Below are positions 27,233-36,645 of a DNA stretch of 64,000 nt, one piece after another. A program made the translations under genes and the position numbers. Numbering within the stretch: position 1 is the stretch's first letter; every line of letters starts with the position of its first letter. Origin of the DNA: Chitinophaga niastensis (GTDB lineage Bacteria > Bacteroidota > Bacteroidia > Chitinophagales > Chitinophagaceae); contig NZ_PYAW01000002.1 of assembly GCF_003014755.1 (NCBI RefSeq), positions 1 through 64,000 of the forward strand. The letters run 5' to 3'. Below the pieces are notes generated by a model. That model was not told where the DNA came from, did no database searches, and was given only the letters and a program-made list of their open reading frames with translations.

Positions 27233-29917
27233 TCATATGTTCATAATTCTTAATTTACGACTGCTAAATATGTATGCAAATAATGGTACCAGGAGCAAAA
27301 CCAACCACCAGTACCAGCTATGCCGGGGCGGCGCTAATACCATGGCCTGTGTATTTCCCTGATAATTTAACGCAGCCCAGTAATAAGGAAGTTTATGCAT
27401 GTCCGTTACCTGCCCGTCATTCAGCCAGTTGAGCTTGGCCTGTTGTAAAGCCACCGCAGCATTTTTTTGTGTGGATAATAGTTTATAAAACTGCTGCATC
27501 AGTTGTGGGGCAGTAGCATCATTTACATTCCAGGAAGCCGCTACCACAGCGGGAGTGCCGGCACCCATAAAAGCATGCGCCAGGCTTTGGATCCCTTCTC
27601 CTGTTACGAGCCTGCCGTCGCCGGTGCGGCAAGCGCTCAGCACTACCATGGCCGGGTGTTGTTGCAGCCCGTCCAGCTCAAATAAATAAAATGGTGCATC
27701 ATACAACACGATATGTGGTGCTGCAATATTATCTTTTTTAATAAAAGCATGTGTGCTGATATGTACAATAGCAGATTGTGTTAATCCCTGCCTGAAACTG
27801 GCCGTAGTGGCCTGTTCATTTACATACCAGTTACCACCTGCAATAACCGGTGTCATTAATTCCTTTTCCTTTGTCACTCCCTGTAAATCTGCTAACCCTT
27901 GCTGTTGCGATATAAAGAAGCCGCTGAATCCTTTTTTATTAGCATCGGCTAACATTTGCGACTGCCACGTACGGAGGGAATAGGCATAGGAAATGGTGGC
28001 CTGTTTTATCAGGAAAGGCCATTTACTGATAGTAGCATGGTAAGTACTATCTGTTACCAGCGCCTCTGCGGGCAAGGTGCTCAGCACACCATCGGGCATC
28101 AGGATATAGGTGTTGTTTGTTCGTAAAGGATGCGTGGCAAAAATTTGCATATACAGCCGATATGCGGCGTTATAATATGCTTTAGGTGTATTCGTCATGG
28201 CTTGCGCCCCTTCTTCAAAATAATGCTGCTTAAAATCGCGGATAGCCTCAAAATTAATGGCTTGTTTATCTGTATAGCGGATACCCTTGTTGTCCAGTTC
28301 CACTGTATATAATGTATTGTTGCCGGCAAAGTAAGTGCGGATCAGCTGACCCGGTGCCAGTAATTTTGTGATACTATCGGTAGATACCTGGTCACCGGCG
28401 ATGGCAGCAGCAGGACGTATCTTTTTGCGTAACGTGGCCAGATCCCAGGCTACACGTTGTTCCCGCAGTTTCAGTAAACTATCGCTACCACCTGTTTGTA
28501 GAGCTTCTTTACGATAATAACGCTGCGCCTGTTCCAGCAACCGGATACGTTTATGAATACTATCAGTTCCCTGGTAGTGTTCCTGTTGCTGCATTTCTTC
28601 CCATAGTAACTGGGATTTACTGTTTTCCATAAACTGCAGCATCACTTGCTGGTATTGTGTTGCGTGGGTTGTCTGCCAGCAATTATATGCAGTGGCAATA
28701 GCAGTTTCATAACGGAAACGACTATCTGAAATGGCAATTTCTTTGGAGGAAGATGACACGTACTGGTAACGCAATTCTTTTTCTGTGGCAAAGCATAAAC
28801 GGTATAGGTCCAGTGCAGCAGCAGGTTGCCCTTGTAAATTATACACAGCGGCTCTGGCAAATAGCATATCCAGCAACGTGTATTCACCGTAGATGTCCGA
28901 TGATTTTAAATAACGTATATCCTTTCCGGGTAGTAGCAGCCGCGCACAGCTATCCAGCCACGGCAGTGCTTTTTGTGGCTGCTTTAAATTGATGTACAGT
29001 TTAGCGAGGCGCTGGTACAGTTTAGCCTGTTCACGTTTACGTAATACCCTTTTGCCTTCAGGCATGGCAACTGCCTGCTGATAATATTTTATCGCTGCTA
29101 AGGGCGTGGATAAGTAGATGTCGCCAGCCTGTTGATAAGCCATGAATAGCCAGTGTGCAGCTTCCGGATTGCCTGGAGGTTGTTGTTGCAGTATATGAAT
29201 GCTTTGCAGTATACTTTGTTTGGCAGCTGCAAATTGTTGTAACTGCTGACAGGCATCGGCCTGTTCAGATAACAACAAACCATAGATAGCACGCCGCTTA
29301 TCGGCTAATTTGGCGCCTTCCCGGCAATATACCAATGATTGTTGCAGCTGCCCCATATTGGCTGCTGTATTGGCAAGGTTGCTGTAAGTGGCGGCCATTG
29401 CCTGTTTGTCTTCCAGCTCTCGGGCAAATTCCAGCGCTATTTGATGGATAAATAAAGCTTGTTCATAATCGCCCAGCCGGGTATAGTTGTTGCCCAGTGG
29501 TTTGAGAATATATTCCAGTACCAGGCTGGGGTCTGTGACGGCAGTATGTTGTTTACCCCATTCAAAGGCTTGCTGGTAGGCATCTGTAGAGGATACAATA
29601 TCTCCGCTTTGTAATAACGTATATCCCTGGTTGATGAGCAGATCCAGCCAGGCTTGTATTTCTTCTTTGGTTTGCGGTACCCGCCATATTGTTGCTGCAG
29701 CTTGTTTCAGGAGCGTTGCTTTTTCTGCAGGTGTATTGGCCGGGTATTGGATCTGTGCATAGATCCATTCCGTAAGCTGGTTGCTGGTCCTGTATTGCTG
29801 TAACTCGTTTTTTAACTTACCGGTATCTGGCAGCTGCCAGGAAACCAGCAGCCAGGCGACTGTCAGTAACAGCCCCCATCTTTTAAGTAAAAGGATATAT
29901 ACGCGTGCTCCAGCCAT
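27233..29917 (-). CDS. Membrane-anchored TPR-CHAT domain protein (predicted caspase-like protease)
   Basis: An 894-aa protein. A hydrophobic N-terminal segment (about 9-27) acts as signal or anchor. A long region of tetratricopeptide repeats follows (about 60-420, for example GDYEQALFIHQIALEFARE and QPQKALPWLDSCARLLL). A CHAT domain spans about 590-860 and a C-terminal membrane helix about 866-884 (WYWWLVLLLVPLFAYIF) before a basic tail. The catalytic dyad is intact: His723 in HISTHAF and Cys763 in VLSACRTGDG. Together with the signal this places TPR and CHAT on the periplasmic side of the inner membrane. Gene order puts it 27 bp downstream of the PKD gene, in one operon. The sigma/anti-sigma pair at 33296-34591 is a possible functional partner. 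Confidence 0.92.
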   Translation of the reverse strand: MAGARVYILLLKRWGLLLTVAWLLVSWQLPDTGKLKNELQQYRTSNQLTEWIYAQIQYPANTPAEKATLLKQAAATIWRVPQTKEEIQAWLDLLINQGYTLLQSGDIVSSTDAYQQAFEWGKQHTAVTDPSLVLEYILKPLGNNYTRLGDYEQALFIHQIALEFARELEDKQAMAATYSNLANTAANMGQLQQSLVYCREGAKLADKRRAIYGLLLSEQADACQQLQQFAAAKQSILQSIHILQQQPPGNPEAAHWLFMAYQQAGDIYLSTPLAAIKYYQQAVAMPEGKRVLRKREQAKLYQRLAKLYINLKQPQKALPWLDSCARLLLPGKDIRYLKSSDIYGEYTLLDMLFARAAVYNLQGQPAAALDLYRLCFATEKELRYQYVSSSSKEIAISDSRFRYETAIATAYNCWQTTHATQYQQVMLQFMENSKSQLLWEEMQQQEHYQGTDSIHKRIRLLEQAQRYYRKEALQTGGSDSLLKLREQRVAWDLATLRKKIRPAAAIAGDQVSTDSITKLLAPGQLIRTYFAGNNTLYTVELDNKGIRYTDKQAINFEAIRDFKQHYFEEGAQAMTNTPKAYYNAAYRLYMQIFATHPLRTNNTYILMPDGVLSTLPAEALVTDSTYHATISKWPFLIKQATISYAYSLRTWQSQMLADANKKGFSGFFISQQQGLADLQGVTKEKELMTPVIAGGNWYVNEQATTASFRQGLTQSAIVHISTHAFIKKDNIAAPHIVLYDAPFYLFELDGLQQHPAMVVLSACRTGDGRLVTGEGIQSLAHAFMGAGTPAVVAASWNVNDATAPQLMQQFYKLLSTQKNAAVALQQAKLNWLNDGQVTDMHKLPYYWAALNYQGNTQAMVLAPPRHSWYWWLVLLLVPLFAYIFSSRKLRIMNI

Positions 29918-29944
29918 ATTAATCAGAGCTGAAGTTATGATTTA

Positions 29945-31939
29945 TTATAGTCTGTAGATAGCGTATAAAAAGAAACGGTTAGGTGTATCGCCGCTTATTT
30001 GCCGCAGATATCGCAAACCGATAGCAGGGCCGGTTTTTACCTTCCCTATCTGCAGGTCGGCAAACGGGGCGGCATTAATACTGGCGAGCCATTGAGGATT
30101 ACCCTTCAGCGTTTTACTGACAGTGTTAACGATGACAGTGGGTTGCTGACCTTTACTCAGGTATACTTTTGATTCGATGGCAGTTTGTGTGGAAATGTTT
30201 ACTTCCGCTAAAGTACCAATGCCAATGCCTATCCAATTATTTATGTTATACCGGAAGTGCAGTGGTACCAATTGTAACGAATTACGGGTGATAGTAGTAG
30301 CAGTGCTTCTGCCGGTAATGAGATAAAGCTGCCCGTTAACAGTAGTATCCCTTTGGGTTGGTGCAATAGCCGTTTCCGATGATTCTTTTTCCGCCAGACC
30401 AGCATAGGCCTCTATCTGGAAGTAGGGCCTGTCGGGTGCAAACGATGCCAGTGAAGCGCCTATCTGTAAGGCCCCCTTTAACGTATAGTCGCGGCTGTTA
30501 GGGGAGAAATTGTATCCTGCAATGATGCCGGGAGATATACCTTTCTTGAACCTTGCCGTGGCGCGGTTGGTATATATCGGCTCGTTTTTATCAAATATAA
30601 TGGCAGCGCTGCTGCTGAAAGGGAGCTTCTTCGGCTTCTTCTTAAATGAAACAGTATAAGTGACAAAGCCTTTGGTAGAATCGGGATCTGTTACACCCTC
30701 CTGGCGTAAGCCGGGCAGGTAAATATTCCGGAACACAAAATACACGCTGTCTTTTGTACGTACGTTTTCTATGCAGCTCTGCGACTGGTAGGCGGAGCCG
30801 CAGGTCATACAATCGGGACTCACCTGTTTAAGCTGAATGGTTTGTGTATTCAGTTGCCGCGGGACGGCAATGCCGATGGCTACTTTTTTCGCAGGCCCCT
30901 GGCCGGTATTTTGAAACTGTATTTTATAGGTCAGCTCTTTTCTCTTTCCAATAAAACGATAGTTGATACGATGTTTTTTCAGCTGTAGCCGGTTAGGGTC
31001 GTGTGACGCTACCACAGCCATTTCCAGCTCATACACTTCCGGTTGCAGCAATGCATTGTCCGGCACCATCATGGCCGTCATAGTAACGGTGGCATTGGTA
31101 TCCCGGATCATTTCCGGTAAAGTGTGCATATTGATAAAAAGAAATTGCTCTGAAGCAGTGCCGGCGTTGCTGTAATGTAATACGGTATGACTGCTGTAAG
31201 TGCTTTGCATGGACTGTATCATCGCTTTGGCTGCTGCATTGTTTACTGCTGCAGGTGCATCATTGGGGCCACGCGCATAGGCGATGTCTGCATCATGCTC
31301 CGGCGCTTCCAGCTTTGCCAGCAAGGCTTGCAGCGAGCTGCTGTCTTCTCCGTGATAACTTCTTTTTTCTGTTAAATTAAATCCGTCATGACCAAATTCT
31401 TTCTCATTAAAAAATAATAATAAAGAACCACTACCGGCATCACCAGCCACATTACGATAGCCTATAAGCGCCATGAAATCCTCTCCTGGTTTGGGATTGC
31501 GGTTAATCTTCATTTCTATATTGCCGGCTCCATGGAAAAAGTTCGATGCCCAGGCACTGTTTTTCACTGCCTTCTTTATTTTAATGGGCCTCGGTTTGGT
31601 AGGAGGCGCCTTACCATCGTCGTAGTTGTTGGTAGCGTATAGCCGTATGGGATAGGTGCCGGTATCTTTATAATGAAGTACCGGATTTTTGCTGAAGCTG
31701 AAAGTACCGTCGCCCAGCTCCCAGAAGTAGGTGTAAAAAGAAGAGGGAGCTCCTGCTATTTGCCGCAGTGGGCGTAGCTTTGCTATCAGTTGTAAACTGT
31801 CATCGTCTCCCTGTACAATGATTTCTGCCGGCACGGTATCTTGCGAAAGATCCGGTGGCAAAGGTTTTAGTGGCGCCTGCGCCATAGCAATAGCATGAAA
31901 AAAAAGTAACAGTGCGATTATAGGGATATAACGTTGCAT
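29945..31939 (-). CDS. PKD domain-containing exported protein
   Basis: About 664 aa from the ATG at 31939, which gives a proper signal peptide (MQRYIPIIALLLFFHAIAMA, cut before QAP). A PKD-type Ig fold lies at about 60-125, with the family signature YFWELGDGT and GTYPIRLYATN. The middle region has a Cys pair (DCMTCGSAYQSQSC), and the region at about 330-470 resembles the DUF11/conserved-repeat Ig domain (KIQFQNTGQGPAKKVAIGIAV). The C-terminal part looks like a beta-barrel-type domain ending in an aromatic/basic pattern (FFLYAIYRL). Surface or periplasmic adhesion-type role is inferred. First gene of the operon with the CHAT protein. Confidence 0.85.
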   Translation of the reverse strand: MQRYIPIIALLLFFHAIAMAQAPLKPLPPDLSQDTVPAEIIVQGDDDSLQLIAKLRPLRQIAGAPSSFYTYFWELGDGTFSFSKNPVLHYKDTGTYPIRLYATNNYDDGKAPPTKPRPIKIKKAVKNSAWASNFFHGAGNIEMKINRNPKPGEDFMALIGYRNVAGDAGSGSLLLFFNEKEFGHDGFNLTEKRSYHGEDSSSLQALLAKLEAPEHDADIAYARGPNDAPAAVNNAAAKAMIQSMQSTYSSHTVLHYSNAGTASEQFLFINMHTLPEMIRDTNATVTMTAMMVPDNALLQPEVYELEMAVVASHDPNRLQLKKHRINYRFIGKRKELTYKIQFQNTGQGPAKKVAIGIAVPRQLNTQTIQLKQVSPDCMTCGSAYQSQSCIENVRTKDSVYFVFRNIYLPGLRQEGVTDPDSTKGFVTYTVSFKKKPKKLPFSSSAAIIFDKNEPIYTNRATARFKKGISPGIIAGYNFSPNSRDYTLKGALQIGASLASFAPDRPYFQIEAYAGLAEKESSETAIAPTQRDTTVNGQLYLITGRSTATTITRNSLQLVPLHFRYNINNWIGIGIGTLAEVNISTQTAIESKVYLSKGQQPTVIVNTVSKTLKGNPQWLASINAAPFADLQIGKVKTGPAIGLRYLRQISGDTPNRFFLYAIYRL

Positions 31940-31973
31940 ACCATATAAATGTAAATGAAATATTATATAAATC

Positions 31974-32014
31974 AAAGCAATAAGCCAACCCGATGGGATT
32001 GACTTATTGCTTTT
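31974..32014. terminator. Stem-loop between lipoprotein and PKD genes
   Basis: AAAGCAATAAG (31974-31984) pairs with CTTATTGCTTT (32003-32013), and an inner CAACCC/GGGATTG-like pairing strengthens it. It lies behind the stop of the minus-strand lipoprotein gene and before the PKD gene, so it probably ends the former. The T-run on the minus strand is weak. Confidence 0.55.
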
Positions 32015-32050
32015 CCATATTGGAGTAACTGTAAACGGATAATTGGTCGG

Positions 32051-33142
32051 TTATTTCGAATTCATTCCCGTAATCAGTGTTAAAAGGGTGGCAGCATCCA
32101 CAGGTTGCAGGTCAAAGCTCACAGTGGTGTAGTTATCACCGGCCGCAGGTGTACCTATCACCACACTCTTTTGTTCCGCATAGAACTGCCCGTTTACTGC
32201 ACTGATAGCCAGGAAGGTACCTTCCATTCCGACAGGAATAGTAGTTTGATAACTGTGAAAACCTTCTTTACCTGCGGGCGGAGTCATGATCACATTGTAA
32301 AATTTCAGCAGGGTATTAACGTTTTTAGGTTTGAAAAAAAGCATGCTTGGTTGTTCGCCGCTGTAGAGGGTACCGGTTTCTGGATTGAAGTGATTGGTGA
32401 AATAAGCCATCACAGTAGTTTTGGGATTAGTTGTAGCAACCAGCCCATCGCAGTTCACCCATTTAATTAAGCTATCTAAACGGAAGTCCATTGTACCATT
32501 CGCTGCGTTAAACAATGCGTATCTGAACTGTGTCTGATGCCATGACACGCCTTTGGCTACAGTTCTCTGCGAAGTAATGCTCACAGGTTGGTTGATGTAA
32601 CTATATCCGCTAACGGTGTAAGTATAGGTAGTATCACCACCCCACATTGGTATCTCATTATTTGCTCCGCCGTTAACCTGTTTGGCAGGCACCTGTACGC
32701 CTATACCCCGATCATTCTTCGGTTGCAGGCCAAGGTCCTGTTTGTTCTGGACTGCTTTCACGAAAAATTCTCCATAAGACACCAGCATCCGTCCATCGTC
32801 TGTCATAGTAGGTTTGTCCAACAAAATCATCGAGCTCACATCCCTTATCTCCCTGATACTGATATCTACTGGTCCTGTCACAGGTGCACCACTGGCCGTA
32901 ACAAAAATATTCGGGGGGATATTGAATTTTGTTCCCTGAGAAGAGGTAATGGTACCACCGGCAGCGCCGTCTATACTAAAGTGTTCAAATTGTGGTGCTT
33001 TGCTGGTAAGCAGTTCAGTCAGCATTTTTGCATCCAGTCCTTTTGCAGGTGCATCTGCCGGACTATCATTTTTTTTGCAGGAAGATATCGCCAGTGCGGC
33101 TACTGCTAAACATGCGAGCGTTCTTAAGGATAATGTTTTCAT
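32051..33142 (-). CDS. Lipoprotein of unknown function next to the CHAT/sigma cluster
   Basis: A 363-aa protein with lipobox ISSC (Cys22) and KKNDS after it. An N-terminal beta domain at about 60-125 has the pattern GTKFNIPPNIF and GAPVTGPVDISIREI, seen in many Bacteroidota surface proteins that sit with PKD and OmpA-like proteins. The C-terminal part is beta-rich without a known motif. It is transcribed divergently from the sigma factor gene (153-bp gap) and upstream of the PKD-CHAT operon, so it may belong to the same functional unit. Confidence 0.8.
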   Translation of the reverse strand: MKTLSLRTLACLAVAALAISSCKKNDSPADAPAKGLDAKMLTELLTSKAPQFEHFSIDGAAGGTITSSQGTKFNIPPNIFVTASGAPVTGPVDISIREIRDVSSMILLDKPTMTDDGRMLVSYGEFFVKAVQNKQDLGLQPKNDRGIGVQVPAKQVNGGANNEIPMWGGDTTYTYTVSGYSYINQPVSITSQRTVAKGVSWHQTQFRYALFNAANGTMDFRLDSLIKWVNCDGLVATTNPKTTVMAYFTNHFNPETGTLYSGEQPSMLFFKPKNVNTLLKFYNVIMTPPAGKEGFHSYQTTIPVGMEGTFLAISAVNGQFYAEQKSVVIGTPAAGDNYTTVSFDLQPVDAATLLTLITGMNSK

Positions 33143-33295
33143 AAAAAAATTATTTTTGTTGAGTAATTTTTTTGCTTGTTTGATAGTAGATCAACCAACC
33201 TTTTATTTTGTTACCCCCTTTTTCAGAATAATTTTTCAGAAAGATGTATTTTTAGCCATGGCGTGTTGCTATCACCCAATGCAAATCAATCCCAG

Positions 33296-33853
33296 ATGAT
33301 GATTCACCCCGACCAGCGATACCTGGATGGCTTACTAAAAAACGATACCCGGCTGGTGCAGGAGATTTATGAGCGTTTTGCAGGAAAGATTAAATACTAT
33401 ATTCTGCAAAATCAGGGTACGGAAGACGATGCGGCAGATATTTTCCAGGAGTCTATTATAGATGTATATAACCAGGCTAAATACAAGGATCTGCAGCTTA
33501 CCTGTCCCTTTGAACCTTTCTTTTTACTGGTCTGCAAAAGAAAATGGCTGAATGAGATAAAAAAAAGAGGTCGTCAACCGGTAACAAAAAAGCTGGATGA
33601 TTTATATGATGTAGGGGAAGATGTATTTGCCGCGGCAGAACAGGTAGTGCAGGAGGAGGCGCAAACGGGATTGTTCCTGGCGCAGTTTGAAAGATTGGGG
33701 GACAAGTGTAAAGAAATTCTTCGTAGCACTTTAACCGGTGAGGCCCAGGAGAAGATCGCAGAAACATTGGGTGTTACCTACGGCTATCTGCGAAAAAAGA
33801 AATCGGAGTGTATGGCTACGTTGTTATCATATATACAGGCTCAGAAAATTTAG
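33296..33853 (+). CDS. RNA polymerase sigma factor, ECF-like sigma-70 family
   Basis: About 185 aa from the ATG at 33296 (MMIHPDQRYLDGL); an upstream open extension is not used because its composition is not protein-like. Region 2 is at about 20-85 (IYERFAGKIKYYILQNQ, EDDAADIFQESIIDVYNQA) and region 4 at about 130-180 (CKEILRSTLTGEAQEKIAETLGV, YGYLRKKKSECM). It directs RNA polymerase to a dedicated promoter set. The gene next to it, only 3 bp downstream, encodes a membrane protein with an anti-sigma layout. Confidence 0.92.
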   Translation: MMIHPDQRYLDGLLKNDTRLVQEIYERFAGKIKYYILQNQGTEDDAADIFQESIIDVYNQAKYKDLQLTCPFEPFFLLVCKRKWLNEIKKRGRQPVTKKLDDLYDVGEDVFAAAEQVVQEEAQTGLFLAQFERLGDKCKEILRSTLTGEAQEKIAETLGVTYGYLRKKKSECMATLLSYIQAQKI

Positions 33854-33856
33854 TGT

Positions 33857-34591
33857 ATGGCTGCTTATAATAATGAAGATATTGTTCGTTATGTTGATGA
33901 AGACATGTTACCCGGAGAGCGGGAGCAGTTTGAAGCAGCATTGCAGGAAGATGCCGCTTTGTCGGCAGCGGTGGCACAATACCGCGCGCTCAGGAGTACG
34001 TTGTCGGCGCGTTTGCAGCCCGATGAGCAGGTTAAACTCCTGAAAACTAAACTGGAGGAGTTACGCCCAAAACATTTTGGCAAAGAGCCGGCAAAAGTGG
34101 TATCCATGAAAAAATACTTCATTGCTGCCGGTGCTGCAGCCGCTGTGCTGGCGGGTGTGCTGCTATTCCGTTATTCCCATGATACAGACTACATGGGTAG
34201 TTATGGGAATATTGAGATGCAGGTATCTGCGGAGCGGGGTAACAATGCAGATTCATTGTTGCAGTCTGCCGCATTATATTTTAACGAGAAAGCCTATACG
34301 AAAGTGATCCCTTTACTGGATGCTTACCTGAAAACGGATAGTAGCAGCCAGACTGCCCTTTATTACAGAGGCGTGGCGGCTACACATACAAATGCAGTAG
34401 CAGCGGGGTTGGTGGATCTGGAAAAAGTATATGACGGGGAATCAGTATTTAAGTATGATGCCGCATTTTATATAGCCCTTTATTACGCGCAGCAGCAAAA
34501 GCATAAAGAAGCTTTCACCTGGCTGGAGAAAATCCCTGCCGATGCTTCCGTTGCTGCTAAAGCTGCTGCACTCGAAAAAGAGTTGAAGTAA
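33857..34591 (+). CDS. Single-pass membrane protein, anti-sigma-like with periplasmic TPR region
   Basis: A 244-aa protein in three parts. A cytoplasmic acidic helical N-terminus (1-85) has NEDIVRYVDEDMLPGEREQF, the layout of zinc-less anti-sigma domains. One membrane helix runs about 89-107 (FIAAGAAAAVLAGVLLF). The periplasmic TPR-like region at about 125-244 has repeats such as ALYFNEKAYTKVIPLLDAYLK and ALYYAQQQKHKEAFTWLEKI. It starts 3 bp after the sigma factor, so translation is probably coupled. Binding of the sigma factor through the N-terminus is inferred from position and layout. Ends 2 bp before the convergent VOC gene. Confidence 0.85.
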   Translation: MAAYNNEDIVRYVDEDMLPGEREQFEAALQEDAALSAAVAQYRALRSTLSARLQPDEQVKLLKTKLEELRPKHFGKEPAKVVSMKKYFIAAGAAAAVLAGVLLFRYSHDTDYMGSYGNIEMQVSAERGNNADSLLQSAALYFNEKAYTKVIPLLDAYLKTDSSSQTALYYRGVAATHTNAVAAGLVDLEKVYDGESVFKYDAAFYIALYYAQQQKHKEAFTWLEKIPADASVAAKAAALEKELK

Positions 34592-34593
34592 GT

Positions 34594-35058
34594 TTAGTAT
34601 TTATCGTCGTTAATCTCCAACCAGTATCCATCAGGGTCTTGCAGATAAATCTGCTGTACGCCATCTACTCTTTTGTTAATAGTGTTAGCATGACCCGGCC
34701 AATCTTCATAAACGATTTTATGTTGATCCAGCACTTCAATAAAGTCTTTCATGGAAGGAACACTGAAACACAGGTGCGTGTTTTTATCGTGCACCGTCGC
34801 TTTTGCTGCACCGGAAATGATATGTACCTGGCAATGGGCGCCTACCTTAAACCAGCTGTGACGGCCATCCTTAAATGGTTCGTCCATCGCTTCCAGCTGA
34901 ATGATATCGCGGTAAAAATGGGTACTGCGTGTAAGATCCACCACATATAATGCCATGTGATTCAGCGATGGATACTTTTTCGTTTGTCCGTTCATGTTAG
35001 TGGAGATACCGGTTAATGCTATCAGCAGAAAACAACCGGATAATAAAAAGTTTTTCAT
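34594..35058 (-). CDS. Exported VOC family (glyoxalase-fold) protein
   Basis: A 154-aa protein with a signal peptide (1-24, MNGQ). A single vicinal-oxygen-chelate domain follows: HMALYVVDLTRSTHFYRDII opening the first beta-alpha unit, HLCFSV in the middle and YLQDPDGYWLEIND at the end. The metal-ligand positions of lactoylglutathione-lyase-like proteins (His near 34, His near 99, Glu near 149) are present. The export signal is unusual for a glyoxalase but known in Bacteroidota. Substrate not predictable. Confidence 0.9.
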   Translation of the reverse strand: MKNFLLSGCFLLIALTGISTNMNGQTKKYPSLNHMALYVVDLTRSTHFYRDIIQLEAMDEPFKDGRHSWFKVGAHCQVHIISGAAKATVHDKNTHLCFSVPSMKDFIEVLDQHKIVYEDWPGHANTINKRVDGVQQIYLQDPDGYWLEINDDKY

Positions 35059-35284
35059 ACAACAAGATAATCAGCAGCGGGGAAAAGTGCAACAGGAGCG
35101 TAATCTGCAATTGTATATAAATAAATATAATATTTATTTTAAAAACACTTTTGGCATTTCTAATCGTAATCGCTTCAAAATATTTTTATTATTTAAAGAG
35201 ATGTAATTGTTTTTGTAAGAAAAGATGAAAATATTTTTATTTTCTGAAATGAATGTCTATTTTTAAAAACAACCAAAAACTGAA

Positions 35285-35335
35285 CCACAACGGCCGCCAC
35301 TACCACATAGAAATATCAGATGGGGGAGTGGCCGG
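35285..35335 (-). terminator. Imperfect GC-rich stem-loop downstream of 35351 gene
   Basis: GGCCGCCACTACC and GGGGGAGTGGCC can pair with interruptions in the 292-bp gap 35059-35350. It lies just past the minus-strand gene's stop. No T-run is seen. The rest of that gap is very AT-rich without a gene. Confidence 0.35.
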
Positions 35336-35350
35336 CACGGGTGGTGAAAC

Positions 35351-36448
35351 TTAATTACTTTTAAAAGCGACGGATTGTATAATGATATCCAGCTTTTTAA
35401 GTACAGGTAAATCTGAACGGATCATTTTGTCGCCGGTCACCTGGTCATATTGTTTAGGATCGCCGGTGTTATTGGCTTTCAGCACAATCACTACACCTTT
35501 TCCTTCCAGCGTGCCGCCTTGCCAGTTGTTGACCATACCACTATTCGTCCATTCAAAAGCATTGATTTTAAAAGGACGGCCATTTACCTTTATTAATTTA
35601 TCCAATGGATCACCGGCTTTAATACCATAAGGAGATTTCCATTTGGAAGGGTAATGCGAAAAGGTGACAATGTTTCCGTTATCTCCATCAAACTGCACTT
35701 CCAGTTCATCATCTGTATCAGGATAGATCACGTATGCTTCTCCGTCTTTATTACCTGCCAGGTTGATCGCATCATGCTGTGTTACATTGTCTTTTCCATA
35801 CATTTCTACTAACTGTTCCGGTGTGCGTACCTGGAATAACGGACGTACTTCCCAATTGCGTGTATCCGTTGCCGTTGCTGCGGGAGCAGCGGTAGTGGTA
35901 GCAGCCGCTCCTTCTTCCGCAGCAGTGGTAGTAGTTTGTGAAGTACCTGCAACAGTGCCTGCGGCCGGTGCATTGTTGGCGGCAACCACCTCAGCAATGG
36001 TGGCCGGTGGTTTTTTGCCGGTAACAGGACCGGTATAAGTAGTCAGAAAATCAACTTTATCTTCCTGCAGCGCTTTCGTTTCACCCTTGTATTTGTTGGC
36101 AGTATAAGTGGCAATGGGGAATACACTGTTGGTTTCCAGGTTCATGCTGCGCAGATTGGCAATAAACCGCTGCCGGTTGCAATCACTGTACTGAAAGAGA
36201 TATTTCAGCGCAGCATCCAGTGCCACAGGATCCTTCTTCAGACCAAAAAGGGTGGAATCTACATCCAGGCCGGCAGTACCGCTACGCGTCAGTTGCTCTG
36301 CAATATAGCCTGTGATGGAATCATGCGGCAGTTGATAATGAGCGGCCACCCGTGCTGAGAAATCGTCTATAACGGACTGGGCGAGCTTCGTTTGCGCGCT
36401 TAACATCACCGGGAAGGTAAGGGCAACCAATATAAAAAACCTTTTCAT
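35351..36448 (-). CDS. Exported protein of unknown function
   Basis: About 365 aa from the ATG at 36448 (MKRFFILVALTFPVMLSAQ), which gives a clean signal peptide; an upstream start at 36481 would bury it. A helical N-terminal half (about 20-125), a low-complexity Ala/Thr linker at about 150-190 (AAEEGAAATTTAAPAATATD) and a beta-rich C-terminal domain (about 200-365, QFDGDNGNIVTFSHYPSKWK, PYGIKAGDPLDKLIKVNG) can be seen. The C-terminal domain resembles those with a conserved small-domain tandem in other secreted Bacteroidota proteins, but I do not know a name. Confidence 0.8.
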   Translation of the reverse strand: MKRFFILVALTFPVMLSAQTKLAQSVIDDFSARVAAHYQLPHDSITGYIAEQLTRSGTAGLDVDSTLFGLKKDPVALDAALKYLFQYSDCNRQRFIANLRSMNLETNSVFPIATYTANKYKGETKALQEDKVDFLTTYTGPVTGKKPPATIAEVVAANNAPAAGTVAGTSQTTTTAAEEGAAATTTAAPAATATDTRNWEVRPLFQVRTPEQLVEMYGKDNVTQHDAINLAGNKDGEAYVIYPDTDDELEVQFDGDNGNIVTFSHYPSKWKSPYGIKAGDPLDKLIKVNGRPFKINAFEWTNSGMVNNWQGGTLEGKGVVIVLKANNTGDPKQYDQVTGDKMIRSDLPVLKKLDIIIQSVAFKSN

Positions 36449-36645
36449 GTGTGCTGTATTGATAATAGTGAATACTAACAATGGTAACTACTTTGAGAAT
36501 CACTAATTTATGTAATATTTACCATAGCCGTTACAATTGCTGCCAATTATTGCAGGAATATGTTTAACGTACAGATACCGGAATATAGTATTTTTAGTGC
36601 GGGCCCATGATAAAAGTAATGAACACCTAAAACTGTATAGCAGCA

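Noticed and set aside
32588..33109. 173-codon plus-strand frame
   Set aside because: It is the shadow of the lipoprotein gene on the minus strand, which has a signal peptide, lipobox and proper composition.
33176..33295. Longer N-terminus of the sigma factor
   Set aside because: The added 40 residues are not protein-like for a sigma factor; region 2 begins shortly after the ATG at 33296.
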